Positions 5,106-13,438 are shown, counted from the first letter of the stretch. The stretch is 22,724 nt of DNA from a virus (IMGVR_UViG_3300025598_000192:1-22724); one strand, 5' to 3'. The notes: generated by a model from the letters alone, not told the origin. A program made the numbers and translations.

Positions 5106-7109
5106 ATGGCATCAGCAGAGCAAAAGAAAAGCTATGCGGTCATCAAACAATTCAAGGGAATTGATACCAAAGCCAACCGCACGGCTATTGAGAAAGATGA
5201 GTTTTACTGGCTAGAAAATGCCATGCCTATTGGCTCTGGCAACTTGCGTATCACGCCACAATCGGCATACGTCACAAATTCTGCCAACGCAACCGTGGTG
5301 TTTTCTAACACCGTGACCTATTTGACATCTGTCAATGTGCAAGATGACTACATCATTGCTTCTGAAACAGATGGTCGGATGGAATATTTTGACTTGGGAA
5401 CAAAAGCGTTTGGTAACGTTGCCCCCTCTGGCACGTTTTCTGCATCTGGCGTTAGCGCAACGCAGTACCAAAACACCAATATGTTCATTGGAGACCCTAC
5501 TAACGGTCTCTATGAATGGGATGGCGGCAATTTGGTGTCTATTGGCTCTGTAGCGGTCATTGGCATCACAAACCCAGGCTCTGGGTACTCATCTGCTCCC
5601 AACGTCAAAATTTCAGCGCCCAATCAGACCAACGGCGTTCAAGCAACGGCTGTGGCGACCATCACATCCAACGTTGTCACGGCAATTAGCCTGACAAACA
5701 CGGGTAGCGGGTACACATCTCAACCGACAGTGACCATCACGGGCGGTGGTGGTACGGGTGCAGCGGCTATTGCCCAGTTGACCACGTTCAAAACGGGCAC
5801 AGTGGCGGTGCAAGTGACCAACGGCGGGTTTGGATATGGTGCAAACGGCACGTTTTATGTGACTTTCTCTGGTGGCGGCGGTTCTGGGGCAAATGCCACG
5901 GCAATCGTGTCTGGAAACGCTGTCACGCAGGTCATCATGAACAATCCTGGCTCTGGCTATACGTCAGCGCCTACTGTGAGCTTTGCAAACGGCTATTCTG
6001 GCAACGTAACGGCGAATGCAACCGCTACAGCGGTGGTCAACACCAACGGAATTGTGGACGTTGCAACCTTTTCAGGGCGTGTTTGGGTGGCTGCTGGGCG
6101 TACTGTTTACGCTTCTAGCGCTGTTTCCCCCACTGACTTCAGCTCTGTGTCTGCTGTGGCGTTCAATTTGTCAGATTCAACGCTGCACGGCAACATTCAA
6201 GCCCTGCTGTCGGCTAACAACTTCTTGTACATCTTTGGCGACGATAGCATCAACGTTTTCTCTAACCTGCAAGTGACTTCCACGGGCAGCACGGTGTTCA
6301 CCAACACCAACGTTTCTGCTTCTATCGGTTCTAAACGCATTTACGCCATCTTCCCGTACTTCCGTTCTGTGCTTTTTATGAACGATTACGGGGTGTACGC
6401 CCTTGTCGGGTCTACAACCACCAAAATATCAGACCCTCTGGACGGGATTTTCCCTTACATTGACTTTACAAAGCCAATTACGGCGGGGCAGACGCTGCTC
6501 AACAACATTTTGTGTGCGGTGTTTAACTTTTACGTCAGTCCGTCGTGTCCTTACGGGTTTGGCGGTGATAGATACATCCAAGCGGTGTTTTTTGACAAGA
6601 AATGGTTTATCACAAGCCAAGTGCAACCGATTCAGTACGTCACATCTGCGCCAGTGTCAGGAAAAATTAACTTGTACGGCACAGATACAAGCCGCCAGTT
6701 GAATCAGTTGTACTCAAATACGTCCAGCAACATCAACAGTTACATTCAAACGGCTTTGCAGGATATGGGCGACCCTATTCGCACCAAACAAGCCTTAAAA
6801 TTTGCTGTAGAAGCCACTTTGGTGGCGGCTGGTACGTTCAACATTACAGTTGACAGTGAGAGTGGTTCTAGTCCAATATACACCTTGTCAAACGGCTCGG
6901 TTGCTTGGTACAACAATTCTGGTCAATCGGTAATTTGGACTAACAATTCTGGTGCAACCATTGGATGGCAAGCAGAAACTGGGTACTTTTTGTACAAGTC
7001 TGATGCACAACAGTACGGTAAATATTTGGGTCTAACAATGACATCAAGTAACCCCGCATTTACCGTCAATACGTTTGAATTTGAACATGAATTGAGAGTG
7101 AGGTTCTAA
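5106..7109 (+). CDS. Large tail hub/nozzle protein (stabilisation-protein-like)
   Basis: 667 residues, start 2 bases after the adaptor stop with GGAGG just upstream. The N-terminus (Phe-Lys-Gly-Ile-Asp-Thr-Lys-Ala-Asn-Arg ... Trp-Leu-Glu-Asn-Ala-Met-Pro ... Ile-Thr-Pro) is the typical entry strand of large phage tail hub or DNA-stabilisation proteins. Residues ~150-310 hold repeats with GSGYTSAPTV and GGGGTGA motifs. The remainder is beta-rich with aromatic blade-like strands (VWVAAGRTVYAS, LYIFGDDSINVF, YIQAVFFDKKW) and ends FEFEHELRVRF. The size, order after the adaptor and blade-like repeats fit a hexameric nozzle similar in role to T7 gp12 or P22 gp10. Homology to either is inferred, not shown. 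Confidence 0.6.
   Translation: MASAEQKKSYAVIKQFKGIDTKANRTAIEKDEFYWLENAMPIGSGNLRITPQSAYVTNSANATVVFSNTVTYLTSVNVQDDYIIASETDGRMEYFDLGTKAFGNVAPSGTFSASGVSATQYQNTNMFIGDPTNGLYEWDGGNLVSIGSVAVIGITNPGSGYSSAPNVKISAPNQTNGVQATAVATITSNVVTAISLTNTGSGYTSQPTVTITGGGGTGAAAIAQLTTFKTGTVAVQVTNGGFGYGANGTFYVTFSGGGGSGANATAIVSGNAVTQVIMNNPGSGYTSAPTVSFANGYSGNVTANATATAVVNTNGIVDVATFSGRVWVAAGRTVYASSAVSPTDFSSVSAVAFNLSDSTLHGNIQALLSANNFLYIFGDDSINVFSNLQVTSTGSTVFTNTNVSASIGSKRIYAIFPYFRSVLFMNDYGVYALVGSTTTKISDPLDGIFPYIDFTKPITAGQTLLNNILCAVFNFYVSPSCPYGFGGDRYIQAVFFDKKWFITSQVQPIQYVTSAPVSGKINLYGTDTSRQLNQLYSNTSSNINSYIQTALQDMGDPIRTKQALKFAVEATLVAAGTFNITVDSESGSSPIYTLSNGSVAWYNNSGQSVIWTNNSGATIGWQAETGYFLYKSDAQQYGKYLGLTMTSSNPAFTVNTFEFEHELRVRF
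5553..6030 (+). repeat. Gly-Ser-Gly-Tyr beta-repeats within the hub gene
   Basis: Four degenerate units in protein: NPGSGYSSAPNV, NTGSGYTSQPTVTITGGGG, NGGFGYGANGTFYVTFSGGGG and NPGSGYTSAPTVSF. Each is followed by an Ala/Thr/Val-rich strand. Unit spacing is about 45-50 residues. The units lie inside the otherwise blade-like hub protein and were probably gained as a module. Confidence 0.7.
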
Positions 7110-7628
7110 ATGTCTGGTGTACCGTATACATTTGCAAATGCGTCAACGTCTATCCCACTTACTCAGTTGGATAGCAACTTTCAAACGCCTGTAACCATTG
7201 GTAATGCGTCTGTTGCTTTGGGCAACACCATCACAACCATTGGTAATGTGACCCTGGCAAACGCCACTATTAGCGGAAGTTCACTGAACAACTCTAATGC
7301 GGCAAACGTCACCATCACAAACTACACAGAAACCTACGCTACTGCCACGGGTAACGTGACTATTGCACTGGGTAACGGTACTTTTTACGAAGTGACCACT
7401 AACAACGCCACAACAATTACGTTGCCTAACAGTGTGCAAGGTAAGAGTTTTACGGTGATTGTTTCCTACAACGGCGCAAACACGGTGTCGTGGACGGGTG
7501 GTTCTACGCTCAAGTGGGCGGGTAACTCTACGCCTACGCCAACGTCTGTGAATGGCAAATACGACATTTTTAACTTCTACCAAGACGGTACGAACACCTA
7601 CGGTAGTATTTTTGGGCAGAACTATTAA
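7110..7628 (+). CDS. Tail fibre/spike-like protein with shaft repeats
   Basis: 172 residues, ATG directly after the hub stop (TAAATG). N-terminal segment SGVPYTFANASTSIPLTQLDSNFQTPVTIG (written here only as a layout cue) resembles anchor regions of phage fibres where 'xPLxQLDxNF' recurs. Next comes a repeat-like shaft with IGNxxVALGNTITTIGNVTLANATISG, then a beta-rich C-terminal domain (SFTVIVSYNGANTVSWTGG, LKWAGNSTPTPTSVNG, IFNFYQDG, YGSIFGQNY) typical of small fibre heads. The shaft closely resembles the N-terminus of the 10869-11843 protein. Likely a minor fibre or fibre adaptor. Confidence 0.6.
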   Translation: MSGVPYTFANASTSIPLTQLDSNFQTPVTIGNASVALGNTITTIGNVTLANATISGSSLNNSNAANVTITNYTETYATATGNVTIALGNGTFYEVTTNNATTITLPNSVQGKSFTVIVSYNGANTVSWTGGSTLKWAGNSTPTPTSVNGKYDIFNFYQDGTNTYGSIFGQNY

Positions 7629-10072
7629 TGTTTAGCGCAGCAAAAACAGCCGCAACAAGTTCTGGTGGCTACACACTTAACCGCAGCTTGCGGTTTCGTT
7701 CGTCTGCGTCTGCTTATTTGAATCGGACAGTCAATACAGGAGTTAACCAGTACACCTACACATTTAGCTGTTGGCTTAAACGTGGCGCACTGACATCTGG
7801 TTATTTCGGGATTCTTGGCTCTGGTATTTCAGCGGGTGGTGTGTACGATGAAAATCTACGTTTTGACCAGACAAACGACACTCTGACGTTTGTATTGGGT
7901 AATGGATACGGAACGGTTTTTACCACCAACCAAGTGTTCCGAGACCCGTCTGCTTGGTATCACATTGTGCTTGCCGTAGATACAACGCAAGCCACCTCAT
8001 CTAATCGCGTTAAGCTGTATATCAATGGGGCGCAGGTTTCATCGTTTTCGACAATCTCATATCCATCACAAAATGCTTACGGTGTAATGCAGACGGCAAC
8101 GCGACCCATTGTTTTGGGCGCGTACATGAATACGACATCTGTGGTCGGGTATAACGACTGTTATTTGGCTGAATGTATTTATGTTGACGGTCAGCAATTA
8201 ACAGCAGCGTCTTTTGGTTCAAACAACCCCACAACAGGTGTCTGGCAAGCTGCCAAATACACAGGAACTTTTGGCACCGCTGGATGGTATCTGAACTTCA
8301 ACAACAATGCGTCCACTACAACGCTTGGCTACGATACGTCTGGCAACAGCAACAACTGGACAACCAACAATATCTCTCTGACTGCTGGCTCTACATACGA
8401 CAGCATGACAGATGTGCCAACGCTGACGAGTGCGACTGTTGCAAACTATGCTGTGTTAAACGCTGTTTCTACTGCTATGACTATGGCAGATGGCAATTTA
8501 AAATGGACAGGTTCGGGCAGTACGGCTCGAAATGTTGAAGCGTCAATTGCAATGACAACGGGTAAATTTTATTGGGAATTTACAACGGTAAATAGCACTG
8601 GCGGTGGTGGTAATTTAGGTTGTGGCGTGTCTAACAATTTAGCTATGCCAGCAACTGTTGAGCCTGGAAATAACGCATATGGATGGGAATTACTCACAAG
8701 TGGTTCAACAACCACTATGTATAAAAATAACAGTGGCTCAGTTACTTCTTACAGCACTTATACGGCAGGAGATGTTTGGGGTATTGCTCTTGACGTTGAC
8801 GCTGGAAAACTTTGGTTTAGCAAAAACGGAACTTGGGTTGCTGGTGGTAATCCAGCAAGCGGTACAACTCCTGATTACACAGGACTTACTGGACCTTTGA
8901 TACCTTACGGATATGGTTACAACACAGGTGATGTGGGCATTATCAATTTCGGTCAACGTCCATTCGCCTACACCCCACCCACAGGCTTCGTGGCGCTGAA
9001 CACATACAACTTGCCAACGCCATCAATCAGCAATGGTGCGAACTACATGGCTGCTACTACTTATACGGGTAATGGTTCTACTCAAAGTATTACAAATACA
9101 GTAAATGGTATATCGTTTAAGCCTGATTTATTTTGGGCTAAATCCAGAAGCAGTTCTGGAACTCATTCTTTAACTGATTCTGTTCGTGGTGTTAATTCTC
9201 AATTATTTAGCAATTTAACAAATGCAGAAGGTACACAAACAGACCAGGTTACCGCATTTAATTCAAATGGTGTTTCTTTAGGAGCAAATGCGTCTGGTAC
9301 TGGAAGTACAAACGTAAACACAGTTACTTACGTTGGTTGGCAATGGCTTGCAGGAGCAGGAACATCATCCTCTAACACTAACGGCTCTATAACATCTACT
9401 GTGAGTGTGAATGCTACGGCTGGATTTAGCGTGGTGACGTATACGGGTAATGGAACAGGTGGAGCAACCATTGGTCATGGGCTTGGCGTAGCACCACAAT
9501 TCATAGCGGTAAAAAGTAGGTCTGCTGTTAATGATTGGTTGAACTATCATGTCAGTCTTGGAAATACCCAATATCTAAACCTTGATTTGACAAGTGCTGC
9601 CGCAACAAGTTCGGCTGCTTGGAATAACACATCTCCAACGTCTACTGTATTTAGTGTTGGAACTGGGCCAAGTGTAAACAGTAATGGGGTAACTTATGTT
9701 GCTTACTGTTGGGCTGCTGTAGCAGGATTCAGCAAGTTTGGGTCATACACGGGCAACGGGTCTACTGATGGTCCGTTTGTGTATTGCGGGTTTAGACCAC
9801 GGTTTATTTTGATTAAATGTTCAAGCAATAGTTCAACCAATTGGATTATTCTTGACACATCAAGGGACATTTACAACTTGGCTGGTCAATCTCTTGAGCC
9901 AAACTTGTCTGCTGCTGAATACACTCCTGCATCAAGCGGTTATCCATGTGACATATTGTCAAACGGATTTAAATGGAGAGATGGCGGTTCTCAATCCGAC
10001 AACTACAGTGGTTATACGTACATCTACGCAGCCTTTGCCGAAAACCCATTCAAAAATTCTCTAGCGAGGTAA
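7628..10072 (+). CDS. Receptor-binding tail fibre with ConA/LamG-like, SPRY-like and C-terminal repeats
   Basis: 814 residues, ATG overlapping the previous TAA (TAATG). Residues ~20-245 look like a concanavalin A/LamG fold: strands YTFSCWLKRG, AWYHIVLAVDT, VKLYINGAQVSSF, DCYLAECIYVDGQQL, WYLNFNNN. Residues ~305-450 look like a SPRY domain: GKFYWEFTTVN, GNLGCGVSNN, YGWELLTSG, DVWGIALDVDAGKLWFSKNG, and a closing GIINFGQRPF. Then three repeats (~479, ~604, ~706) begin YTGNG(S/T) with a Lys-x-Ser/Cys-Ser strand, and the protein ends AFAENPF, a motif common at phage tail protein C-termini. It is probably the main host-binding protein. Base composition is visibly more A/T-rich at ~9050-9350, with many TTA/AAT codons. 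The gene may be mosaic. Domain calls are by pattern reading only. Confidence 0.7.
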   Translation: MFSAAKTAATSSGGYTLNRSLRFRSSASAYLNRTVNTGVNQYTYTFSCWLKRGALTSGYFGILGSGISAGGVYDENLRFDQTNDTLTFVLGNGYGTVFTTNQVFRDPSAWYHIVLAVDTTQATSSNRVKLYINGAQVSSFSTISYPSQNAYGVMQTATRPIVLGAYMNTTSVVGYNDCYLAECIYVDGQQLTAASFGSNNPTTGVWQAAKYTGTFGTAGWYLNFNNNASTTTLGYDTSGNSNNWTTNNISLTAGSTYDSMTDVPTLTSATVANYAVLNAVSTAMTMADGNLKWTGSGSTARNVEASIAMTTGKFYWEFTTVNSTGGGGNLGCGVSNNLAMPATVEPGNNAYGWELLTSGSTTTMYKNNSGSVTSYSTYTAGDVWGIALDVDAGKLWFSKNGTWVAGGNPASGTTPDYTGLTGPLIPYGYGYNTGDVGIINFGQRPFAYTPPTGFVALNTYNLPTPSISNGANYMAATTYTGNGSTQSITNTVNGISFKPDLFWAKSRSSSGTHSLTDSVRGVNSQLFSNLTNAEGTQTDQVTAFNSNGVSLGANASGTGSTNVNTVTYVGWQWLAGAGTSSSNTNGSITSTVSVNATAGFSVVTYTGNGTGGATIGHGLGVAPQFIAVKSRSAVNDWLNYHVSLGNTQYLNLDLTSAAATSSAAWNNTSPTSTVFSVGTGPSVNSNGVTYVAYCWAAVAGFSKFGSYTGNGSTDGPFVYCGFRPRFILIKCSSNSSTNWIILDTSRDIYNLAGQSLEPNLSAAEYTPASSGYPCDILSNGFKWRDGGSQSDNYSGYTYIYAAFAENPFKNSLAR
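9062..10060 (+). repeat. Three degenerate C-terminal adhesin repeats in the fibre gene
   Basis: Units start near 9062, 9438 and 9740. Each opens Tyr-Thr-Gly-Asn-Gly, then a Phe-x-Pro-x-Phe/Leu-x-x-x-Lys strand with a Ser/Arg pair, a 40-70 residue variable part with Trp and Asp, then an Asn-x-Asn-Gly turn and a Tyr-x-x-Trp/Ala strand. The third ends Tyr-Ile-Tyr-Ala-Ala-Phe-Ala-Glu-Asn-Pro-Phe. They are recognisable as protein repeats but not as long DNA identity, so they are old duplications. Confidence 0.65.
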
Positions 10073-10075
10073 CTA

Positions 10076-10534
10076 ATGTTTTTACTAAACGGACAACCAC
10101 TCAGCCCCGACAATGCTTTTGAGCACAACGGTGTGCAATATCCATCCAACTGGTTGCGTCTTTCAACGCTTGCGGAGAAAGAAGCCATCGGCATCACTGA
10201 AGTTGCAGACCCAGAGCCATACGATGACCGTTTCTATTGGAGTATCAACAACCCTAAAGATTTGACTCAGCTAAAAGCTACATGGACTCAGTGGGTCAAT
10301 GACACGGCTTGGTTGCTGTTGCAAAAGACTGATTACATGGATTTTCGTCATCTGTCTGACAACGCCTACACAGCGCCAGCAGATTGGGTGACATGGCGAG
10401 CTTCTATTCGTACAACGGCTAAGTCAGCTAAAGAAGCTATTGCAGCCGCTACAGACGTTTTCAGCTTGCAGACAGCCATTGCTGTAAATTGGGCGTTAGA
10501 CCCAGTTGCTGCTGCTGCGGGAGTTAAATCATGA
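10076..10534 (+). CDS. Tail fibre assembly chaperone-like protein
   Basis: 152 residues following the fibre gene by 3 bases. The N-terminus (MFLLNGQPLSPDNAFEHNGVQYPSNW) looks like the cap region of fibre-associated proteins. The C-terminal half has LLLQKTDYMDFRHLSD followed by APADWVTWRASIR, the LLxxTDW/Y ... Pro ... Trp-x-x-(Y/W)-R-x-x-(L/I)-R arrangement of the phage tail assembly chaperone family that accompanies fibre genes. It would help trimerise the upstream fibre. The end is Ala-rich. Stop overlaps the next start (ATGA). Confidence 0.55.
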   Translation: MFLLNGQPLSPDNAFEHNGVQYPSNWLRLSTLAEKEAIGITEVADPEPYDDRFYWSINNPKDLTQLKATWTQWVNDTAWLLLQKTDYMDFRHLSDNAYTAPADWVTWRASIRTTAKSAKEAIAAATDVFSLQTAIAVNWALDPVAAAAGVKS

Positions 10535-10866
10535 GTGTAAGCGCACCTTTTGCCCCTAGCGGCAACACAGTGGTCATCTCAGCCGCTACAACAGCGCCAG
10601 CGCCCGTTCAGGTGACTTCTACCACATTGGGTAGCAACCAGTACCGAATCATCAATAGCGGCACTGTGACCGTTATTCTTGGGTTTGGTCAGACATCTAA
10701 TCTGGCATCGTCAGGCGGTGTTGTGCCCGTCACAACCCAAAACAACTGTTTGCCTTTGTTGCCAGGTACAGATGAAATCATCACGTTTGCCCCCAACGCC
10801 TATTTCACGGCTAACGCAACCACGGGCACAGCAACCATTTACATCACGCCAGGTGACGGAGATTAA
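10531..10866 (+). CDS. Small beta-rich structural protein (paralogue of 19023-19373)
   Basis: 111 residues, ATGA overlap with the preceding gene. The sequence begins with a Pro-Phe-x-Pro-x-Gly-x-Thr-Val segment and ends TIYITPGDGD. The gene at 19023-19373 begins Pro-Phe-x-Pro-x-Gly-x-Thr-Val and ends SVYITPGEGL, with similar strand order between them. Both are therefore likely copies of one small beta-sandwich fold. It may be a fibre accessory or a decoration protein. Function unknown. Confidence 0.6.
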   Translation: MSVSAPFAPSGNTVVISAATTAPAPVQVTSTTLGSNQYRIINSGTVTVILGFGQTSNLASSGGVVPVTTQNNCLPLLPGTDEIITFAPNAYFTANATTGTATIYITPGDGD

Positions 10867-10868
10867 TC

Positions 10869-11843
10869 ATGCTAAAGACGGTAAGTAGTGCAAGTGGAGG
10901 TAGTTCTGGCTTTCCAATAACGCTGGGCAACACAGTTGTTGCCGCTGGCAGCACTATTACGACTTTAGGAAATTTGACGCTCAACAACGTCACTATTAAC
11001 GGCACAACAGAGAACAACGTTCAGTTCAGCAACGTCAACGTCATCAGCGGAAACATTGCAAACGTCGCAATTGCAAACGCTACTATCACGGGCGGCACAG
11101 TTGTTTCTAACTTGACAGGCTCAACCATTCCCGCTGCAAACGTGACGGGTTTGGGCACTATGGCAACTGAAAATGCCAATGCGGTAGCTATTACAGGCGG
11201 GACAATTGGTAACGTTACTTACAGCAACGTGACTGTTATTAGCGGTACAGAAGGCAACGTAACTTATAGCAACGTCACAATTAATAGCGGTAATGCAACG
11301 CTAAACAAAGTAACCGCAAACAACGTTATCTCAACTGGAAACATTGCAGCTAACGTTGGAGCTGGAGCATTTTCTTATGGCAATTTGTCTTATACCGACA
11401 CGGGTATTGTTGCGTCTTACGCCAACAACGTTAACAACTACATTCAAATTGTCATGCAAAACACTAACAACGGTAACGCCGCTTCTAGTGACTTTGCTCT
11501 TGTAAACGACACAGGCTCTGCTTACGGTGACTTTGGTATCACTTCCAGCACTTTCTCAGGGTCTGGTCGGTTTTACAACGCCAACGTGGTGTATTTGTAC
11601 GGCGGTTCTGTTGACCTCGTTGTTGGGACACTGGGGGCTAATGCCACGCACTTTGTTGCCAATAATTCAGCAACAGATGCGATGACCTTGAACGCAAACA
11701 ACACGGTCACAATCAACACTCTCAATCAGCCAACGTCTTCTAACGCCACGTTTGCCACGGCAAGTTTGCCTCTTGTACCCGCTGGATACATCACGGTTAA
11801 CTTGAACGGAACAAACGTAAAAATCCCTTACTACGCCGTTTAA
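10869..11843 (+). CDS. Tail fibre-like protein with tandem shaft repeats
   Basis: 324 residues. The N-terminus after ~12 residues reads FPITLGNTVVAAGSTITTLGNLTLNNVTIN, close to the 7110-7628 protein. Then come many short beta repeats of the type GN(V/I)xYSNV(T/N)VISG, including one 15-residue pair identical at most positions (11208-11297). The centre and C-terminus are a globular beta domain (YIQIVMQNTNNGNAASSDF, GDFGITSSTFSG, LYGGSVDLVVG) ending YITVNLNGTNVKIPYYAV, similar to C-termini of beta-helical fibres and appendages. A second fibre or appendage protein is likely. The many Asn-x-Thr triplets come from the repeats. Confidence 0.6.
   Translation: MLKTVSSASGGSSGFPITLGNTVVAAGSTITTLGNLTLNNVTINGTTENNVQFSNVNVISGNIANVAIANATITGGTVVSNLTGSTIPAANVTGLGTMATENANAVAITGGTIGNVTYSNVTVISGTEGNVTYSNVTINSGNATLNKVTANNVISTGNIAANVGAGAFSYGNLSYTDTGIVASYANNVNNYIQIVMQNTNNGNAASSDFALVNDTGSAYGDFGITSSTFSGSGRFYNANVVYLYGGSVDLVVGTLGANATHFVANNSATDAMTLNANNTVTINTLNQPTSSNATFATASLPLVPAGYITVNLNGTNVKIPYYAV
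11208..11297 (+). repeat. 45-bp tandem repeat pair in the fibre-like gene
   Basis: Copy 1 starts at 11208 and copy 2 at 11253, 45 bases each. In protein both begin GNVTYSNVT and end in a Ser-Gly turn. The DNA copies differ at third positions, so the duplication is kept by protein selection rather than being recent. Confidence 0.65.
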
Positions 11844-11847
11844 CATC

Positions 11848-12189
11848 ATGAATCAGGATGATTTATCTTATGTTGAATTTGGAGATGTGCAGGGTTTAGG
11901 ACGTTTTGCGTTTGAGAACTACACGCAGCATCAACTGTTTTTCCAGACGCTGAACAGGAAAGGGTTTGTCACGCCCTTTTATCCTATTGAAGAAATTGAC
12001 CCGTCAAACATTGACGATTGGTTGCTGATTCACAATCAGATGCACGAATCTTTGGCTAACATTCTTAGCCTAAACAATCCGTTTCAATTGTTAGATGCTG
12101 ACTTCAACGTAGAAGATGACTTTTATGATTGGCTGGGCGTTCACTCTGACATTCACACGCAAATTGCAGCAGCACTGGGGGTGTTTTAA
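11848..12189 (+). CDS. Small acidic helical protein with an internal duplication
   Basis: 113 residues, acidic (many Asp/Glu). Two copies of an ~20-residue unit occur: DDWLLIHNQMHESLANILSL (~54-73) and YDWLGVHSDIHTQIAAALGV (~92-112). Each has Asp-Trp-Leu, His four residues later, a second His four residues on and a Leu-rich helix. The spaced His and Asp may be structural or metal-binding. Similar proteins occur near tail and ejection genes of uncultured phages in my memory, with no known role. Start ATG follows TAACATC. Confidence 0.55.
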   Translation: MNQDDLSYVEFGDVQGLGRFAFENYTQHQLFFQTLNRKGFVTPFYPIEEIDPSNIDDWLLIHNQMHESLANILSLNNPFQLLDADFNVEDDFYDWLGVHSDIHTQIAAALGVF

Positions 12190-12458
12190 TGCCTACACAA
12201 CAAGAAGTTCAAGAAGCCTCTCAAAAATTGCAACAGGTTATTCAGTCTAGTGGGGTAAACCCTGAAATCATTGTTAACTTAGGCAAATTAGCCCACAGCG
12301 CCGTGAAAGACAAGGCGTTGTACCCAATGTTTGTCAAACAGCTTGTGGATTACAAGTTGATTGAGCCTGGGGAGATGAGCCAAAAGATAGATTACAGCGC
12401 ACTATCGTTCTTTGTTGCTCTGGGCAAAGTTGCTGAAAAAATGACAGGAGCTGCATAA
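12189..12458 (+). CDS. Small helical protein, unknown
   Basis: 89 residues, ATG overlapping the preceding stop (TAATG). Predicted fully helical: QEVQEASQKLQQVIQ, NPEIIVNLGKLAHSAV, LYPMFVKQLVDYKL, LSFFVALGKVAEKM. No Cys, no signal peptide. Its own stop overlaps the next ATG. Part of the coupled run 11848-14466, so probably a virion or assembly component. Family not recognised. Confidence 0.55.
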   Translation: MPTQQEVQEASQKLQQVIQSSGVNPEIIVNLGKLAHSAVKDKALYPMFVKQLVDYKLIEPGEMSQKIDYSALSFFVALGKVAEKMTGAA

Positions 12459-13438
12459 TGGGTTTTTTTAGTTCACTCGTTTCTAGTCTCAAATCAACGG
12501 CTAGCGACCTTGTTTCTGACGCAAAGAAAGTTGCGCCTATTGTTGTTGCCGTATATGCCCCTGAGTTAGCGCCTGAAGTTGGAGCAGCTATGGGTCTCAC
12601 TGGCACGGCGGCTGCTGCGGCTGGTGGAGCTGCCATTGCAGGGGGTGTAACAGCTTTAGAAGGCGGTACTCCCAAACAAATTCTAGGGTCTGCATTGGCA
12701 GGTGGCGCAGGTGGCGCTGCTGCTGGACTTGCTGGCGGCGGTGTCGGTGGCGCAGCGGCTGGCGGTGCGGTGTCAGGCGGTATTAATGCCGCAGAGACAG
12801 GTCAAAACATCGGTCAAGGCGCACTCAAAGGCGGTTTGGTGGGCGGTGCATCTGCACTTGGTGCACAAGAAGCCAGCAACCTTTTGTCACCTGGTCAAGC
12901 AGGTACTGGGTTAAAAGCACCAGTAACTTCTTTGGACATTGCACCATCCAGCACGGCAGCAACAGTTAACCCAACAGAGCCTTACACGGGCACAGGTGTC
13001 AAAGCTCCCGTGAATGCGTTTCAGGATGTAGACACGACTTTGGCATCTAATCCCAACGTGGGTGTGCCAACCAACACAGGCTTACAATACAACTTAGCGC
13101 CTACAGAATTTAATGCTGGCGGCGTTGATTACGGGTTTAGCCAAGCGCAAGACCCGAGCATTGTCTCTGCCGAGCCTATTCAAGCGTCTGGTTTGTCGCC
13201 AGATGCACAACGTGCGTTGCAATCTGTCATTGGTTTTGGGCTGAACACGGCACTTGCGCCCAAGTCTTCTCTGCCCAAGTCTGCTCTACCTACGGTTACT
13301 GAAGGCGAGACAGGCACAACGTCTGGCACAACAGGTGGCAGTCCTGGCGGCACTGAACTTGACCCCAGCACGGGTAAAACGCCACAATTGGTGTGGGGCG
13401 ACAAGTATTCGTCTTTGAAAGAAGGGCTTAATGTATGA
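12458..13438 (+). CDS. Putative ejection/internal virion protein with glycine zippers
   Basis: 326 residues. After an N-terminal helix (GFFSSLVSSLKSTASDLVSDA), residues ~40-140 are Gly/Ala-rich with dense GxxxG and AxxxG spacing (GGAGGAAAGLAGGGVGGAAA), the hallmark of membrane-inserting glycine-zipper segments. The second half is Pro/Thr/Ser-rich and has an internal repeat (GTGLKAPVTSLDI and GTGVKAPVNAFQDV), ending with VWGDKYSSLKEGLNV. It is the first of four consecutive large genes of this style and is likely a protein ejected with DNA to form a channel through the host envelope. Enzyme motifs (SLT, lysozyme) were not seen. Confidence 0.55.
   Translation: MGFFSSLVSSLKSTASDLVSDAKKVAPIVVAVYAPELAPEVGAAMGLTGTAAAAAGGAAIAGGVTALEGGTPKQILGSALAGGAGGAAAGLAGGGVGGAAAGGAVSGGINAAETGQNIGQGALKGGLVGGASALGAQEASNLLSPGQAGTGLKAPVTSLDIAPSSTAATVNPTEPYTGTGVKAPVNAFQDVDTTLASNPNVGVPTNTGLQYNLAPTEFNAGGVDYGFSQAQDPSIVSAEPIQASGLSPDAQRALQSVIGFGLNTALAPKSSLPKSALPTVTEGETGTTSGTTGGSPGGTELDPSTGKTPQLVWGDKYSSLKEGLNV

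Noticed and set aside
10869-11843. Many Asn-x-Thr sequons as glycosylation sites
   Set aside because: They arise from the Asn-Val-Thr beta repeats of a bacterial virus fibre; sequon glycosylation is not expected.
7628-11843. Diversity-generating retroelement acting on the fibre genes
   Set aside because: No reverse transcriptase, template repeat or adenine-biased variable repeat was seen in the window.
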